A stretch of 64,000 nt of DNA from Streptomyces hygroscopicus (GCF_026168105.1 NZ_LBMW01000030.1:37091-101090); one strand, 5' to 3'. Shown: positions 53,258 to 62,887, numbered from the stretch's first letter. The notes: generated by a model from the sequence alone, not told the origin. Program-made: numbers and translations.

Positions 53258-53570
53258 TCAAATGCTTCGAGAACGTTGATCATCAGGGGTCCTGCTGCGA
53301 TGACCGGCGTCGCGGAGTGTGTTGACCGCGAGGTTTCGCAGGATGGCCATGTTCGCCGGGCTGTGCCCGGTGCGGACCCCGGAGGCATCCTCGGCGACGG
53401 TCGTGTCTCTCACGTGGTGCAGGGACTCGATGGCCCACTGGGCGCGGGCGAATTGCCCGAGACGCTGCGGAGAGGCCTGGCGGGAGGTCATGTCGGTGAT
53501 CGCGTAGACCGTCTGCCGGGTGGTCTTCCCGCTCTTGGTGTCGGTGCTGTAGCGGTCGATTCACTGCCTA
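53258..53570 (-). pseudogene. ISAs1-family transposase, C-terminal fragment
   Basis: SGKTTRQTVYAITDMTSRQA, then FARAQWAIESLHHVRDTTVA and NMAILRNLAVNTLRDAGH form the C-terminal third of an ISAs1 transposase, including the Glu of the DDE triad region. It is separate from the N-terminal fragment downstream by about 60 bp. Confidence 0.78.
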
Positions 53571-53640
53571 GCGCGACTCGACGTTGGGGCCCGCCGCAGC
53601 ATGAGCAGAGCCCGTCGCTCCACAGCTGTAGACGTCCGCG

Positions 53641-53646
53641 TATACT
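53641..53646 (+). promoter_or_regulatory. -10 element of the second toxin-antitoxin module
   Basis: TATACT is followed by the antitoxin ATG after 6 bases and no ribosome site exists, so the transcript is probably leaderless, as in the other toxin-antitoxin module of this window. Confidence 0.6.
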
Positions 53647-53652
53647 TGCCTC

Positions 53653-53916
53653 ATGGCTGATGCGATGATTCGAGTGCCCGCTGAGGTGCGTGACCGCCTG
53701 GCGGTGATTGCGGAGTCCCGGAGGACATCGATCCGTTCCCTGGTGCAGGAGTTCGCAGAGTCGACGCTGACGGAGGAGGAGCGCCGGGAGCGGGCGGAGC
53801 AGACGCGAGCGTATCTGGCCGAGCACTTCGGGGTGGAGGTGTCGGACGAGGAGAGCGCGGCGATGGGGCGCAGGCTGCGGGAGGCGTTTGCCCGCGAGCA
53901 GGGTGCGGCCGCGTGA
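53653..53916 (+). CDS. ribbon-helix-helix antitoxin (VapB-like)
   Basis: An 87-residue protein: IRVPAEVRDRLAVIAESRRT is an RHH DNA-binding start, then a long charged helix rich in Glu and Arg. It overlaps the toxin gene by 4 bp. Not closely alike to the antitoxin at 36111, but the same type and layout. Confidence 0.82.
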   Translation: MADAMIRVPAEVRDRLAVIAESRRTSIRSLVQEFAESTLTEEERRERAEQTRAYLAEHFGVEVSDEESAAMGRRLREAFAREQGAAA

Positions 53917-54299
53917 TCCTGCACCATCTCGTCCTCGACGCACCGACCCTACTGGCGTTGTCGGGCAACCGACAGGTCTCCGCGCTCGTCCACCGGGCCC
54001 ATTTCGAGACGGAGACCCGGCTGTGGGTGCCGGTGCTGGCGGTCCTGGAGGCGGACCAGGAATATCTGGGGATCGCCGAGCATGTCGGGCAGCTGGAAGT
54101 CATCCACACTGTGGATCTGGACTATCCGGCGATGCTGGCAGTGGCCCAGCTGCACCGTGACCGCGTGCCGCTGGGGATCGGAGCCGCGATCCACGCGGCT
54201 CGCCACTTGCCCGAGTGGGGTGCAGACGCGCTCGTCGCCACGGTCGACCCGAAGCCGTACGAAGAGCGTGGCGTGCCTGTCCTCGACCTCAATCGCTGA
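53913..54299 (+). CDS. PIN-like toxin partner
   Basis: A 128-residue protein with LVLDAPTLLAL as first acidic strand, VPVLAVLEADQEYL with Glu and ATVDPKPYEERGVPVL at the end, a diverged PIN layout. GTG 53913 is coupled to the antitoxin. Probably an RNase toxin. The residues between the acidic sites are unlike the first module, so the two modules are not recent duplicates. Confidence 0.7.
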   Translation: MILHHLVLDAPTLLALSGNRQVSALVHRAHFETETRLWVPVLAVLEADQEYLGIAEHVGQLEVIHTVDLDYPAMLAVAQLHRDRVPLGIGAAIHAARHLPEWGADALVATVDPKPYEERGVPVLDLNR

Positions 54300-54420
54300 A
54301 TAGCACGCATCCCACCTGGAAGTGGCTCCCGATGCGGATGTCCGGGAGGGCCGGGCCAGTCAAGTCGATGGCGGTGTCGTAGGGGATAGAAACGGTTACT
54401 GACCTTGTTGCCGTGATGTC

Positions 54421-55054
54421 GTGAAGGTGAGGCCCGTTTCGGCGAGACATCCCGTCGAGCTGACCCGCTGGCTCACCAGCACCAGCACCAGCACCAGCAC
54501 CAACACCCCGACCCGCACCGGCAAGGCCCGGTGGGACCGCAGCGTCGTGTGGGGCATGCTCCGCAACCCCGCCTACATGGGCTCGGCCGTCTTCGGCAAG
54601 ACGATGATCGTCCACGAGTCGCCCGGCCTGAACCGCATCGCCCGCCTTGAGGGCCGCTCCACCCCGCGCGCCATCAAGGCCGTCGACCGGCCCCGCAAGG
54701 AATGGATCGAAATCCCTGTCCCCGCGATCATCAGCCATGCCACGTTCGAACGCGCAGCCCAGCGCCTGGCCGACAACAAGAAGTACGCCTCCCGCAACAG
54801 CAAGGTCCCCTCCCTGCTCCAGGGCCTGGCCGCCTGCGCCGGCTGCGGATACGGCTACTACCGCACCTCCACCCGCACCAAGAACCGGAAGATCTACTAC
54901 TACCGGTGCCTGGGCTCCGACGACTACCGCTACGAGGGCGGCCGCATCTGCCCCAACAAGCCCGTCCGCGCCGACTACCTCGACAAGGTCGTCTGGGAGC
55001 ACATCACCACTCTCCTCGCCGACCCGCACCTGATCCGCACCGAGATCGACAAGA
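54421..55054 (+). pseudogene. large serine recombinase, internal fragment
   Basis: Readable as the recombinase domain (SVVWGMLRNPAYMGSAVFGK) and the zinc ribbon (LAACAGCGYGYYRTSTRTKN ... ICPNKPVRADYLDKVV). The N-terminal resolvase domain with the catalytic Ser and the C-terminal coiled coil are missing. A short (ACCAGC)n tract at 54476-54502 gives Ser-Thr repeats near its start. A relic of an integrated element. Confidence 0.8.
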
Positions 55055-55247
55055 CTGATCTTTTGTGGCTCGGTGTGCGTAGTGGTTGTGTGGGTGAGGT
55101 TGCAGTTCACTGGGCTGGTGCCAGAGCCGTGGTGCTTTTTGTTGATCTCAGCGGAGAGTGCCTTATGTTCATCGTGTTGTCACCTTTATGCGGGCCGACA
55201 TCGGCAGTGTGACCCGTGTAAGGCGGTTGGCGGAGAGGCCTTGAAAC

Positions 55248-56519
55248 GTGACGGTGTGGTGGCGTGGAACGGTGACCGCAGGTCGCTCAAGGACATGGAT
55301 ACCGGTGCTGGCCTGGGCGGTGACGCGGGCCGTACTGCTGCTGACGCTCTTCGGCGCCCTGGGCTTCCCCGGTGACGACGTCCGCCCCGACGTGGTCGTC
55401 ATCTACCACGGCTGGTACGAACGGCTGCTGACCGGCAGCTTTCCGGTCGGCGACGTCACCTGGCAGTACCCGCCCGCCGCGGCGGCGGCCTTCCTCGCCC
55501 CGGCGCTGCTGCCGTTCCTGACTTACTCGCAGGCCTTCTACCTGCTCGCCTGCGCCGCCGACGCGACGGTTCTGGCGATGCTGCTGCGGGCCGGGCGGGC
55601 CCATGGCCGGGACCTGGCCGGCGCCTGGCTGTGGGTCGCCGGGGTCGCTGTGCTCGGCCCGCTGGCCCTGGCCCGCTACGACGTGATGGTCACCGCCCTC
55701 GCGGTCGCCGCCCTGCTGGCCGCCGCACGGCACCCCCGGGTGGCGGGCGCGCTGGCCGGGATCGGCGCGCTGGTCAAGGTCTGGCCGGTACTCGTGCTCG
55801 CCGGTGCGCGGCCGGGCCGCACGACCCGCCGCTCCTGGGGGGCGGCGCTGGTCACCACCGTCGGCGTCAGCGCCGCGTTCCTGGCGTTCACCCAGGGACC
55901 GTTCGCGTTCCTCACCGAGCAGCGTCAGCGCGGCGTCGAGATCGAGTCGCTGGGCGCCCTGCCGTTCCACGTCCTGCGCTGGCTCGGCCTGTGGCACGGC
56001 ACCTCCCGGCTGCACTACGGGTCGTACGAGTTCCTCGGCCCGTATGTGCCCACCGTGGCCCGGATCGCACTGGCCGGCGCGGTGCTGGCCTTCTGCTGGC
56101 TGGTCTGGTGGCGGGTACGCGCCCGCACTTTCAGCGACGTCGTGCTCTACGACGCGGCGTTCGCCGCGGTGCTGGTCTTCGTCATCACCAGCCGGGTGAT
56201 CAGCCCGCAGTACCTGATCTGGCTGCTCGGCCTCGGCGCGCTCTGCCTGACCAGCCGCTCCACTGTCCAGCGCCGGCCTGTGCTGCTCATCCTGGCCGCT
56301 TGCTTCTTCACGGTGCTCGAATTCCCCGTCGGCTTCGGCCAGGTCGTGCGGAGCAATCTGCCGGGCATAGTCGTACTGCTGATCCGCGACGGGCTGCTGC
56401 TGGTGGCGACGGTCTCGGCCTGCCGTCGGCTCTGGCGCAGTACGGCCTCGCGGCAGGAAGCGACGCCTGACGACGCGGCGTCCCCGGACGCGGACTACGC
56501 GGTGGCACATATGGGCTGA
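55248..56519 (+). CDS. GT87-family membrane glycosyltransferase
   Basis: A 423-residue protein with about nine to ten hydrophobic segments. Landmarks include YHGWYERLLTGSFPVGDVTW, QYPPAAAAAFLAPALLPFL, ARYDVMVTALAV and RVISPQYLIWLLGL, typical of DUF2029/GT87 polyprenyl-phosphate-mannose-type transferases. GTG 55248 has GGAGAGG nine bases upstream. It lies alone among mobile-element remnants. Donor and acceptor are unknown. Confidence 0.82.
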   Translation: MTVWWRGTVTAGRSRTWIPVLAWAVTRAVLLLTLFGALGFPGDDVRPDVVVIYHGWYERLLTGSFPVGDVTWQYPPAAAAAFLAPALLPFLTYSQAFYLLACAADATVLAMLLRAGRAHGRDLAGAWLWVAGVAVLGPLALARYDVMVTALAVAALLAAARHPRVAGALAGIGALVKVWPVLVLAGARPGRTTRRSWGAALVTTVGVSAAFLAFTQGPFAFLTEQRQRGVEIESLGALPFHVLRWLGLWHGTSRLHYGSYEFLGPYVPTVARIALAGAVLAFCWLVWWRVRARTFSDVVLYDAAFAAVLVFVITSRVISPQYLIWLLGLGALCLTSRSTVQRRPVLLILAACFFTVLEFPVGFGQVVRSNLPGIVVLLIRDGLLLVATVSACRRLWRSTASRQEATPDDAASPDADYAVAHMG

Positions 56520-56529
56520 GCCACCCGAG

Positions 56530-57000
56530 CGCTGGAGCAGTGCTTCGCTCCGAGACAGGCGTTTGCGCACCGCGGATGCCGAGAGGGACAGCGCGGCGGC
56601 CGTTGGGCCGATGCGGGCATCGAGGCGCAGCCAGGTGGTGAGCGTCTGCGCGAGGCAGGTCGAGACGTCGGGCGTTTGTAGGGGATGGAACTGTCGTTGT
56701 GCCCACGCCACGACGTAGGGTGGCGTGAGGTGTTCGTCCAGCGGGGGCGCTGTCCCCTCGGCTGCTGTCGTGTGATGCTCCGGGCGGGGCGGGATGTCTG
56801 TGGCGATGGCGCGTAGTGCGAGCGCCAGCGCGGCTTGGTCGGGGAGCCGGTTCAGATCGAGGCCCAGCGGGTCCTCGATGAGGGTGAGGCGCGCTGCCAG
56901 GGTGTTGCGATGGATCTTCAGATGGGCGGTCGCGCGGGCGGAGAAGCTGAGTCATGACGCCCCGGTAGCCAGCAGTTCGGCACTGTCGGGGTCCTGTGAG
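56530..57000 (-). pseudogene. PucR-type helix-turn-helix regulator, C-terminal fragment
   Basis: The minus strand reads SFSARATAHLKIHRNTLAAR and NRLPDQAALALALRAIATDI, then TLTTWLRLDARIGPTAAALS with a second HTH. This is the DNA-binding end of a PucR/CdaR-like regulator. A TGA at 56952-56954 interrupts the frame just before SFSAR, and the sensory N-terminus is gone where the IS remnant region begins. Confidence 0.7.
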
Positions 57001-57005
57001 CGCCT

Positions 57006-57439
57006 GGCGCGGTGACGTCGGTGACGGGTCCGCCTTCCTCACCGCTGGCCACCTCGCCGCCTATTGTGACTGCTATGCGCCCGCCGGTCCCCGCGGATCC
57101 TCGGGCCCGGGCAGCCCGATATCTCGACCGGTCTGTCCTGCGATGCCCGACCGGGACCCCTGCCGCAACGCCGACCGACCGTTTCGCCACCCGCAGCGCA
57201 ATCCCCGGTGCAGGCCCGCCCGTGCCCGCGCCGGGGGAACCGACCCGCTGCACGGGTCGGGCGGCGGTCTCACCGCCATCAGTGTCGCGGGTCGGGTTCG
57301 GTTCCGCCCGAACCATGTGGCCGTCACTTCGCTCCCGACCTCGCCGGGCATGCACTGCCCTCGGCTACGACGCCGACTCCGGCCGACTCACCGTGTGCCC
57401 GGAGTCGGCGGCGCCACGTCGAGTTCGGAGGCCGCTGGA
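57006..57439. other. 434-bp region before an IS5 remnant
   Basis: No gene or family is recognised. It is probably the degraded left part of the IS5-type element. Long frames here are Arg/Pro/Ala-rich shadows. Confidence 0.35.
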
Positions 57440-57955
57440 ACCGATTTCCCGGGCGGCACCGACGGCCGGTGTGATCCACTCGCAGTCGGTCAGGGCGGAC
57501 GCCGCCGTCGCAGCGGACAGCCGTGGCTTCGACGGCGGCAAACTCATCAACGGCCGCAAGCGGCATGTCGTGGCCGACACGCTCGGCCTTCTGCCGGGCG
57601 TGATGGTCACCGCCGCGGACACCGGCGACCGCATCGCCGCCCAGGAACTGCCCGGGCAGGTCGCCGACGTGCACCACCGGCTGGAACCGGTCCGGGCCGA
57701 CGGCGGCCGCACCGGCGGCCTCGTCGCCCACTGCCTCACCACGCTCGCGCCCGTCCTTGCGATCGTGAAACGCAGCGATGACATGCGCGGCTTCGTGGTG
57801 CTGCCCAAGCGGTGAACCGTCGTGCGGTCCTTCGCCCACCTGATGCGCACCCGCCATCTGGTGCGCGACTTCGAACGCCGCACCACCAGCGCCGAGGCGA
57901 TGGTCTACTGGTCGATGAGCCTGCTCATGACGCGCCGCCTTGCCCGGCCACACCC
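57440..57955 (+). pseudogene. IS5-family transposase with nonsense mutation
   Basis: SQSVRADAAVAADSRGFDGG, then KLINGRKRHVVADTLGLLPG and GFVVLPKR are followed by TGA, where related transposases have Trp (PKRWVVERT), so TGG has become TGA. Beyond it TVVRSFAHLMRTRHLVRDFE and AMVYWSMSLLMTRRLAR continue in frame. The N-terminal third is missing. Confidence 0.8.
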
Positions 57956-58461
57956 TGGGCGGGGGTGAACCGGCCCGGCTGCCGCTCGGCCGGCCAGCCC
58001 CGCGCAACCAGGCGCTTCGCCTTCGACCGCACCGCCTCCACCTTGGCCGCCACCGCGTCCAGACCGAACATCACGGCCAACTCCTGGCAGGTCAGCGGCC
58101 CTTGATGGAGCCGGTGCCGGTCCGCGAGCGCGGTGAGGATGCGCTGATAGTCCACCGACAGCACCGACCAGGCCGGCCCCTCATGCCACACCGGCACCTG
58201 CGACTTCGGGTTCGCCGCCTGCCCGGGCGCCGAGCGCGCGTCCGCCTCCTGCGGGCCGGGGACAGCATCTTGATCAGCGATGTTGCCGTTGTCCGGAGCC
58301 AGGACGGCGCCCACCCGCCTGCGGGAGATCGCCCACTCCTGCGATTCCTGCTCGGCCGCGGCCAGTTCGGCCTGGATGCGACCGGCTTCCTCACGCACCC
58401 CGTCGACTCGATGGCGAGCGGCGAGCTCGTGCTGTTCCAGCAGTCCGACGACCGACGGCAT
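57925..58461 (-). CDS. hypothetical actinobacterial protein, mobile-element associated
   Basis: A 178-residue protein: an N-terminal coiled-coil helix (LLEQHELAARHRVDGVREEA to LAAAEQESQEW), a linker, then a winged-helix-like end (SVDYQRILTALADRHRLHQG, CQELAVMFGLDA, KAKRLVARGW). ATG 58461 has GGGAGG at good spacing. The type is common beside IS elements in Streptomyces. Its 3' end overlaps the IS5 remnant by about 30 bp on the other strand. Confidence 0.65.
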   Translation of the reverse strand: MPSVVGLLEQHELAARHRVDGVREEAGRIQAELAAAEQESQEWAISRRRVGAVLAPDNGNIADQDAVPGPQEADARSAPGQAANPKSQVPVWHEGPAWSVLSVDYQRILTALADRHRLHQGPLTCQELAVMFGLDAVAAKVEAVRSKAKRLVARGWPAERQPGRFTPAQGVAGQGGAS

Positions 58462-58790
58462 CCGCAACCTCCCGCGGAGCGACGACACGACACGCCACCA
58501 CTCCCACCGGATCACCCGCCCTACGCCTGACCAGCGAAAACGCCGCCCTCAGATTCGGAACGACTGTGAGGATGATCTGGTACCGCCTCGAGCGGTGGCC
58601 TGACCCGCGGAAAGACTGGCTTTGGTGCCCTGCTGTTGATCTGTCGGCCACCGCCCGGAGCGGGATCTGCTGCCGCCAGGCAGGGGGCGTGTCCCGATAG
58701 GAGTCTTCGCGACAGGCACCGTGTCACAGTCTTGACCTCCCCTGCCCGACGACGGCCACCGGTTCCGAGGCGATCAGGAGACAGGCGACC

Positions 58791-59460
58791 TTGCCCAGCA
58801 TCACGCAGCCCACAGCCCCGTGTCACGTCCCGGTCGATTCCGGCGAAGAGATCCTCCTCGGCGTCGACACCCACAAGGACTTCCACGCGGCAGCCGTCGT
58901 CACCGTCCTTGGCGCCGCATTGGACGGCCGTAGCTTCCCGGCCACCACCGAGGGCTATCACCAACTTGTCTCGTGGGCACACTCGTTCGGCGCCCTGCAC
59001 CGTGCCGGGGTGGAGTGCACCGGCTCCTCTGCCGCCTCGCTCGCCCGTCACCTGCGCGCCGAGGGCATCGAGGTGACCGAGGTCAACCAGCCTGACAAGG
59101 CAGCGCGCCGACGACGTGGCAAGACCGACGCCGTCGACGCGGAAGCGGCAGCCCGCGCCGTGCTGTCAGGTCGCGCGACCGCGACCGCGAAGGCGAGCGA
59201 CGGCCCGGTCGAAGAGCTGCGGCTGCTCAAGCTCGCGAAGGGGTCCGCGATCAAGTCCCGGACCCAGGCCATCAACCAGCTCAAGAGCGTCCTGGTCTCG
59301 GCCGACACCGCCTTGCGCGAGTCGCTGGCCGGGCTGAGCAACCCGCACTTGTTCAAGCGGTGCGCCGAGCTGGACGACTCGCAAGAATGCGGTCCGGCGG
59401 GCACCGCCCGGCACGTGCTGAAACTCCTTGCTGGCCAGTTTCGGACCACCCCGTCCCGCA
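58791..59460 (+). pseudogene. IS110-family transposase, N-terminal part
   Basis: The DEDD domain is intact: GVDTHKDFHAAAVV (first Asp), AGVECTGSSAASLARHL (Glu) and KTDAVDAEAAARAVL (two Asp). It continues through KSRTQAINQLKSVLVSADTA and stops matching near QFRTT, so the serine-containing C-terminal domain is missing. TTG 58791 has AGGAG upstream. The reading runs on into a terminator hairpin. Confidence 0.82.
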
Positions 59461-59497
59461 ACCGGGGGCCGGGACACGACATGTCCCGGCCCCCGGT
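59461..59497 (-). terminator. strong bidirectional hairpin terminator
   Basis: ACCGGGGGCCGGGACA (59461-59476) pairs perfectly with TGTCCCGGCCCCCGGT (59482-59497) around a 5-base loop. A 16-bp GC-rich stem between the IS110 remnant and the 3' end of the symporter gene; it most likely ends the actP operon. Confidence 0.8.
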
Positions 59498-59566
59498 CTG
59501 AAACATGAGCGACGAGGAACAAGCGCTACGTGCGGCACATGCCGAGTCGAACCGGCTGCCGGCACC

Positions 59567-61174
59567 TCACGGACCGGAGCTCCGCGCCAGGCGGTCGACA
59601 TCCACGTCGGCGAGGACGCGGGCCTCCTTCTCGGCGTACTCCGCCATGTCGGGTTCCCGCGAATCGAGAACCGACCCCAGCCAGCCCAGCAGGAAACCGA
59701 GCGGGATCGTGACCACTGCGGGGTTGCTGAGGGGGAAAGCGGCGAAGTCCAGATGAGGCAGCATGGAGGTCGGACTGCCTGAGAGGGCGGGGGAGAACAC
59801 CACCAGGAGCACCGAGGAGATCAGTCCCCCGTACACGCTCCACAAGGCACCCTTGGCGGTGAAATGTCGCCAGTACATGCTGTAGAGCAACGGCGGCAGC
59901 ACGGCGGATCCCCCGACGGCAAATGCCAGGGTCACCAGGAACGCGATGTTCTGGCCCTGGGCGAACAACGACAGCCCGATTGCTGTGAGACCGACGAGCA
60001 CCACCGCGCCCCGAGCGACCAGAAGTTCGCTCTTCTCCGACGCCTTTCCCTTCATCAGCCCGACCTGATAGATGTCGTGCGCCAATGCGGTCGACGCGGT
60101 CAGGATAACTCCGGAGGCCACGGCCAGGACCGTAGTGAAGGCCAAGCACGAGATCAGAGTAATGAGGATCACCCCGCCGAGGGACTCACTCAGCATCAGC
60201 ACGGCAGAGTTTCCCGTCGCGTTATTGACCTTGATGGCGGTCCGGCCGAGCAGCGCCGCCGCGCCGAACCCCAGTATGGTGACCATGAGACAGAAAGCCA
60301 GCGTCAACCAGGTCGCGACCTCGACGGATCGGCGGGCCGCGCGCGCCGTGGGGACGGTCCTGAGCCTCCCCAGTACGTGCGGGAGCACAGCCGGTCCGAC
60401 GAGCAGTGCCAACTGCAGGCTGAAGGAGTCGAGTTTGCCCATGGTGCCGTCGCCGTAGCTTACGCCGGGCTGGAGGAAGGTGTCTCCGAGTCCGCTGTGG
60501 TCCGCAGCCCGGCTCAGCAGGAGCATAGGATTCCAGCCGATCTTCGACACCACCAGCATGCTCAGCCAACCGCCTCCACCCAGCACCAGGACCGTCTTGA
60601 CCACCTGGACCGCCGTCGTTGCCCGCATGCCCCCGATCGCCACATAGAGGATGAGGAGGAGGCCGAGCGAGACGACCATGATCCGCCGCGCGCCCGGTCC
60701 CTCCAGGCCCAGGACTGGTGCGGCCAGTGCCCCGGCACCGACCATCTGGGCGGTCACGTACACCAGGCAGATGCCGAGTGCGGCCACTCCTCCGGCCACC
60801 TGCACGGACCGGGTGTGCAATCGCCGACCGAGCCTGTCGCCAATGGTGTAGTGACCGGTGCTGTGATAGCGGCCCGCGATCAACAGTAGGTTCACGACCA
60901 ACGCAACGATCGCGCCCTTCAGATAGCCGAGGGCGTCGTACCCCGTCAGTGCGATCAGGCCAGGCGTACCCAGCACCGTAGCGGCCGACAGATAGACACC
61001 GAAGATGGCGATGCCGTTCTGTATTGGTGCGAGGCGGCCGTCGCCGATGTAGAAGTCGCGGGGTGTGATCGCGTCCGTCGTAACCCAGATGGCGAGGAAC
61101 AGCGCGCAGCTCACGAATACTGCGAAGATCACGAACACGGGAGCGGAGTGCCCCGATTGCAGGGCAGCGGTCAT
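59567..61174 (-). CDS. actP: sodium/solute symporter, ActP-like
   Basis: A 535-residue SSS-family transporter with about 13 helices. Landmarks are FYIGDGRLAPIQNGIAIFGV near the start, VYVTAQMVGAGALAAPVLGL and FTTVLAVASGVILTASTALA (sodium site region). The acetate permease ActP and its monocarboxylate relatives are the nearest type. The ATG overlaps the DUF485 gene by ATGA, the normal partner arrangement. Confidence 0.88.
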   Translation of the reverse strand: MTAALQSGHSAPVFVIFAVFVSCALFLAIWVTTDAITPRDFYIGDGRLAPIQNGIAIFGVYLSAATVLGTPGLIALTGYDALGYLKGAIVALVVNLLLIAGRYHSTGHYTIGDRLGRRLHTRSVQVAGGVAALGICLVYVTAQMVGAGALAAPVLGLEGPGARRIMVVSLGLLLILYVAIGGMRATTAVQVVKTVLVLGGGGWLSMLVVSKIGWNPMLLLSRAADHSGLGDTFLQPGVSYGDGTMGKLDSFSLQLALLVGPAVLPHVLGRLRTVPTARAARRSVEVATWLTLAFCLMVTILGFGAAALLGRTAIKVNNATGNSAVLMLSESLGGVILITLISCLAFTTVLAVASGVILTASTALAHDIYQVGLMKGKASEKSELLVARGAVVLVGLTAIGLSLFAQGQNIAFLVTLAFAVGGSAVLPPLLYSMYWRHFTAKGALWSVYGGLISSVLLVVFSPALSGSPTSMLPHLDFAAFPLSNPAVVTIPLGFLLGWLGSVLDSREPDMAEYAEKEARVLADVDVDRLARSSGP

Positions 61175-61635
61175 CGGGTGTCCTCCTCTTCTCCCAGCCA
61201 GGCCCTGACCTGTGCGGCCTGCGGGTCCAGGACTCTCCTCCCGTAGCGGGCGTACCACCAGACCGCCCATGCGCTGGTCCCGTACTGGAGAAGGTTCAAC
61301 GCCAGGGCAACATTCAGCGGTCCGGCAAGATGCATGGCCATCAAGCCCGGCGCCGCGCCAGCCAGCAGGGCGTCCAAGAGGTAGAGCGAGACGACGGCGC
61401 CGGTGACGGTGAAGACGGGGCGCCTGCTGGCCGCACCCAGTCGCAACAGGGCGAGATCTGCCTGGAGCTGCTGGGCGACCGCAGGGTCGGCGCCGGGCTC
61501 CCGTGGGGGGGAACCGTCCTGTCGCCCACGACCCTGTGGTGACCTGTGGCGACCGGGCCACGCGTCCGGCCCACGCGACGCATCCGGCTCCCCCCATGCC
61601 ACATACCGCCTGGACGGCGGGACCGACGGGTTCAC
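61171..61635 (-). CDS. DUF485-type small membrane protein (symporter partner)
   Basis: A 154-residue protein with a polar N-terminal 60 residues and two membrane helices (TVTGAVVSLYLLDALLAGAA and LNVALALNLLQYGTSAWAVW). YjcH-like proteins of this kind nearly always precede actP. GTG 61635 overlaps the small upstream frame by 4 bp. Confidence 0.78.
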   Translation of the reverse strand: MNPSVPPSRRYVAWGEPDASRGPDAWPGRHRSPQGRGRQDGSPPREPGADPAVAQQLQADLALLRLGAASRRPVFTVTGAVVSLYLLDALLAGAAPGLMAMHLAGPLNVALALNLLQYGTSAWAVWWYARYGRRVLDPQAAQVRAWLGEEEDTR

Positions 61636-61946
61636 GCCGCACCACGCAGTGGCGCGGTGCGGCCGTTGACCACGGCCGTCCCCTTGGGCCGGTCGGTGTG
61701 CACGGCCGTGTGGTGGGACAGCTCCCGTGCCATACGACGAGCCCAGCTGTGCCTCTGGCGCACCTCACCGTCCGACGGCCTGCCCTCTTGCAGCACCTGT
61801 GCGCAGGCGAAGTCGGGTGCGGCAGTCTCACTGCCTTCCCCGACGGCGTTGGTGATGGGGTGGCGCAGCTTGCCGTCGCGGTACAGACAACAGCGGGCCA
61901 GGGCCGAAGGGGGAGCCCCTACAGCGGGCCGGATGGTGGTTCTCAT
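61632..61946 (-). CDS. small hypothetical protein upstream of the symporter operon
   Basis: A 104-residue basic protein, not recognised. Support comes from its stop overlapping the DUF485 start (GTGA) and from G/C-rich third codon positions. The ribosome site is weak (GGACA). It could be a leader-type gene or a chance frame. Confidence 0.42.
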   Translation of the reverse strand: MRTTIRPAVGAPPSALARCCLYRDGKLRHPITNAVGEGSETAAPDFACAQVLQEGRPSDGEVRQRHSWARRMARELSHHTAVHTDRPKGTAVVNGRTAPLRGAA

Positions 61947-62287
61947 GACATGTCCTGAAGGTGAGCGGTGGTCCGGGACGGGGATGCGGCGACTGGGGTG
62001 GCCGTGGCGGTCACCGGCGGGGTCCTACGCCGCGACGGGGAAGGGCTGAACTTGTCGTGGTCCGGTGGGGTGTTGAGCGGCCCCGGGCCGGACCACTGTG
62101 CTGCGGTGTCATCCGGGCTCGGATACTGCCGCGGGCGGGCGATGCGCCGACCGGTCGTCGGCGCGCCGTGGGCTGACGCCACCGGCAGCGGTGGTACGAG
62201 GTGCGATGCTGCATCTGCGCTCCCACAGCTGGATGACAGTGTGTGAGCCGCGCCGCGAGGTAACTGTTCACTTATGGAACGGCGCCG
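61947..62287. other. 341-bp intergenic region
   Basis: No gene is supported. It separates the symporter operon from the decayed catabolic genes, both on the minus strand, and should hold the symporter promoter. No clear hexamers or palindromes were picked. Confidence 0.35.
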
Positions 62288-62887
62288 CTACTCCTGGCGA
62301 ACCACCGCGCCCAGGTGAGCTAAGAGGACTTGAAGCACGGCTTCTGGCTGCTCCACCGCGCGGTGTCCGGCATCGATGGTCATCAAGGCGGCGCCGGGGA
62401 TGCCTCCGGCGATTTCCATGGCATGGGAAGGCGGAGTGGCCACATCGCGTGAACCGCCGATGACAAGCGTCCGCGCGGTGATCCGGTTGAGATCGGCTCG
62501 CAGGTCGTAAGCGGCCAGGGCGTCACAGCAGGCCGCGTAGCCTGCCGGGTCCCTCTCGGAGAACGCCGCCAGCAGGGTGCGGCCGACCGGGGTTTCAGTC
62601 GTATCAGGATCCCCGGCCAGGTACTTGTGGGCAAACTCCTTGTTGGCGCCGATGTAGGAGCCGGTCACTCGGGCGATCCACCCAGCGGCAAGCAGCACTG
62701 CGAGTCCTGACCCCATCGCCCCGCAGTTGTTGGACACCACGCACAGAGCGGCGACTCCGCGCTCGTACAGCGCCTGGGTCAGTACGTTCGGCACACCGCT
62801 CAGCCCCATTCCGCCGACGGCGAGCGATGCGCCGTCCGGTACATCAGCCATCGCCTCCAGGGCCGTGGCGACCACCTTGTCCATCAC
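62288..62887 (-). pseudogene. chimera of 3-oxoacid CoA-transferase subunit A and 3-oxoadipate enol-lactonase
   Basis: Residues 1-92 match the start of a 3-oxoadipate/3-oxoacid CoA-transferase alpha subunit (DVPDGASLAVGGMGLSGVPN, VVSNNCG, TGSYIGANKEFAHKYLAG). Residues from about 102 on match the end of a PcaD enol-lactonase (ERDPAGYAACCDALAAYDLR, TLVIGGSRDVATPPSHA, GH-EQPEAV). The lactonase Asp and His remain but its nucleophile Ser part is missing, and the CoA-transferase half is incomplete. The fusion is in frame and starts by ATGA overlap with the isomerase gene. Best read as a deletion scar. Confidence 0.8.

Noticed and set aside
54476..54502. (ACCAGC)n tract as a regulatory or CRISPR-like repeat
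   Set aside because: It is a short microsatellite inside the recombinase remnant and gives Ser-Thr repeats.
55287..56711. 474-residue minus-strand frame opposite the GT87 gene
   Set aside because: Only its first 60 residues (PucR-type HTH) are real sequence; the rest is antisense of the membrane glycosyltransferase.
61961..62271. Small frames on both strands between symporter operon and the chimera
   Set aside because: No start signal, no family sequence, and composition typical of noncoding G/C-rich DNA.
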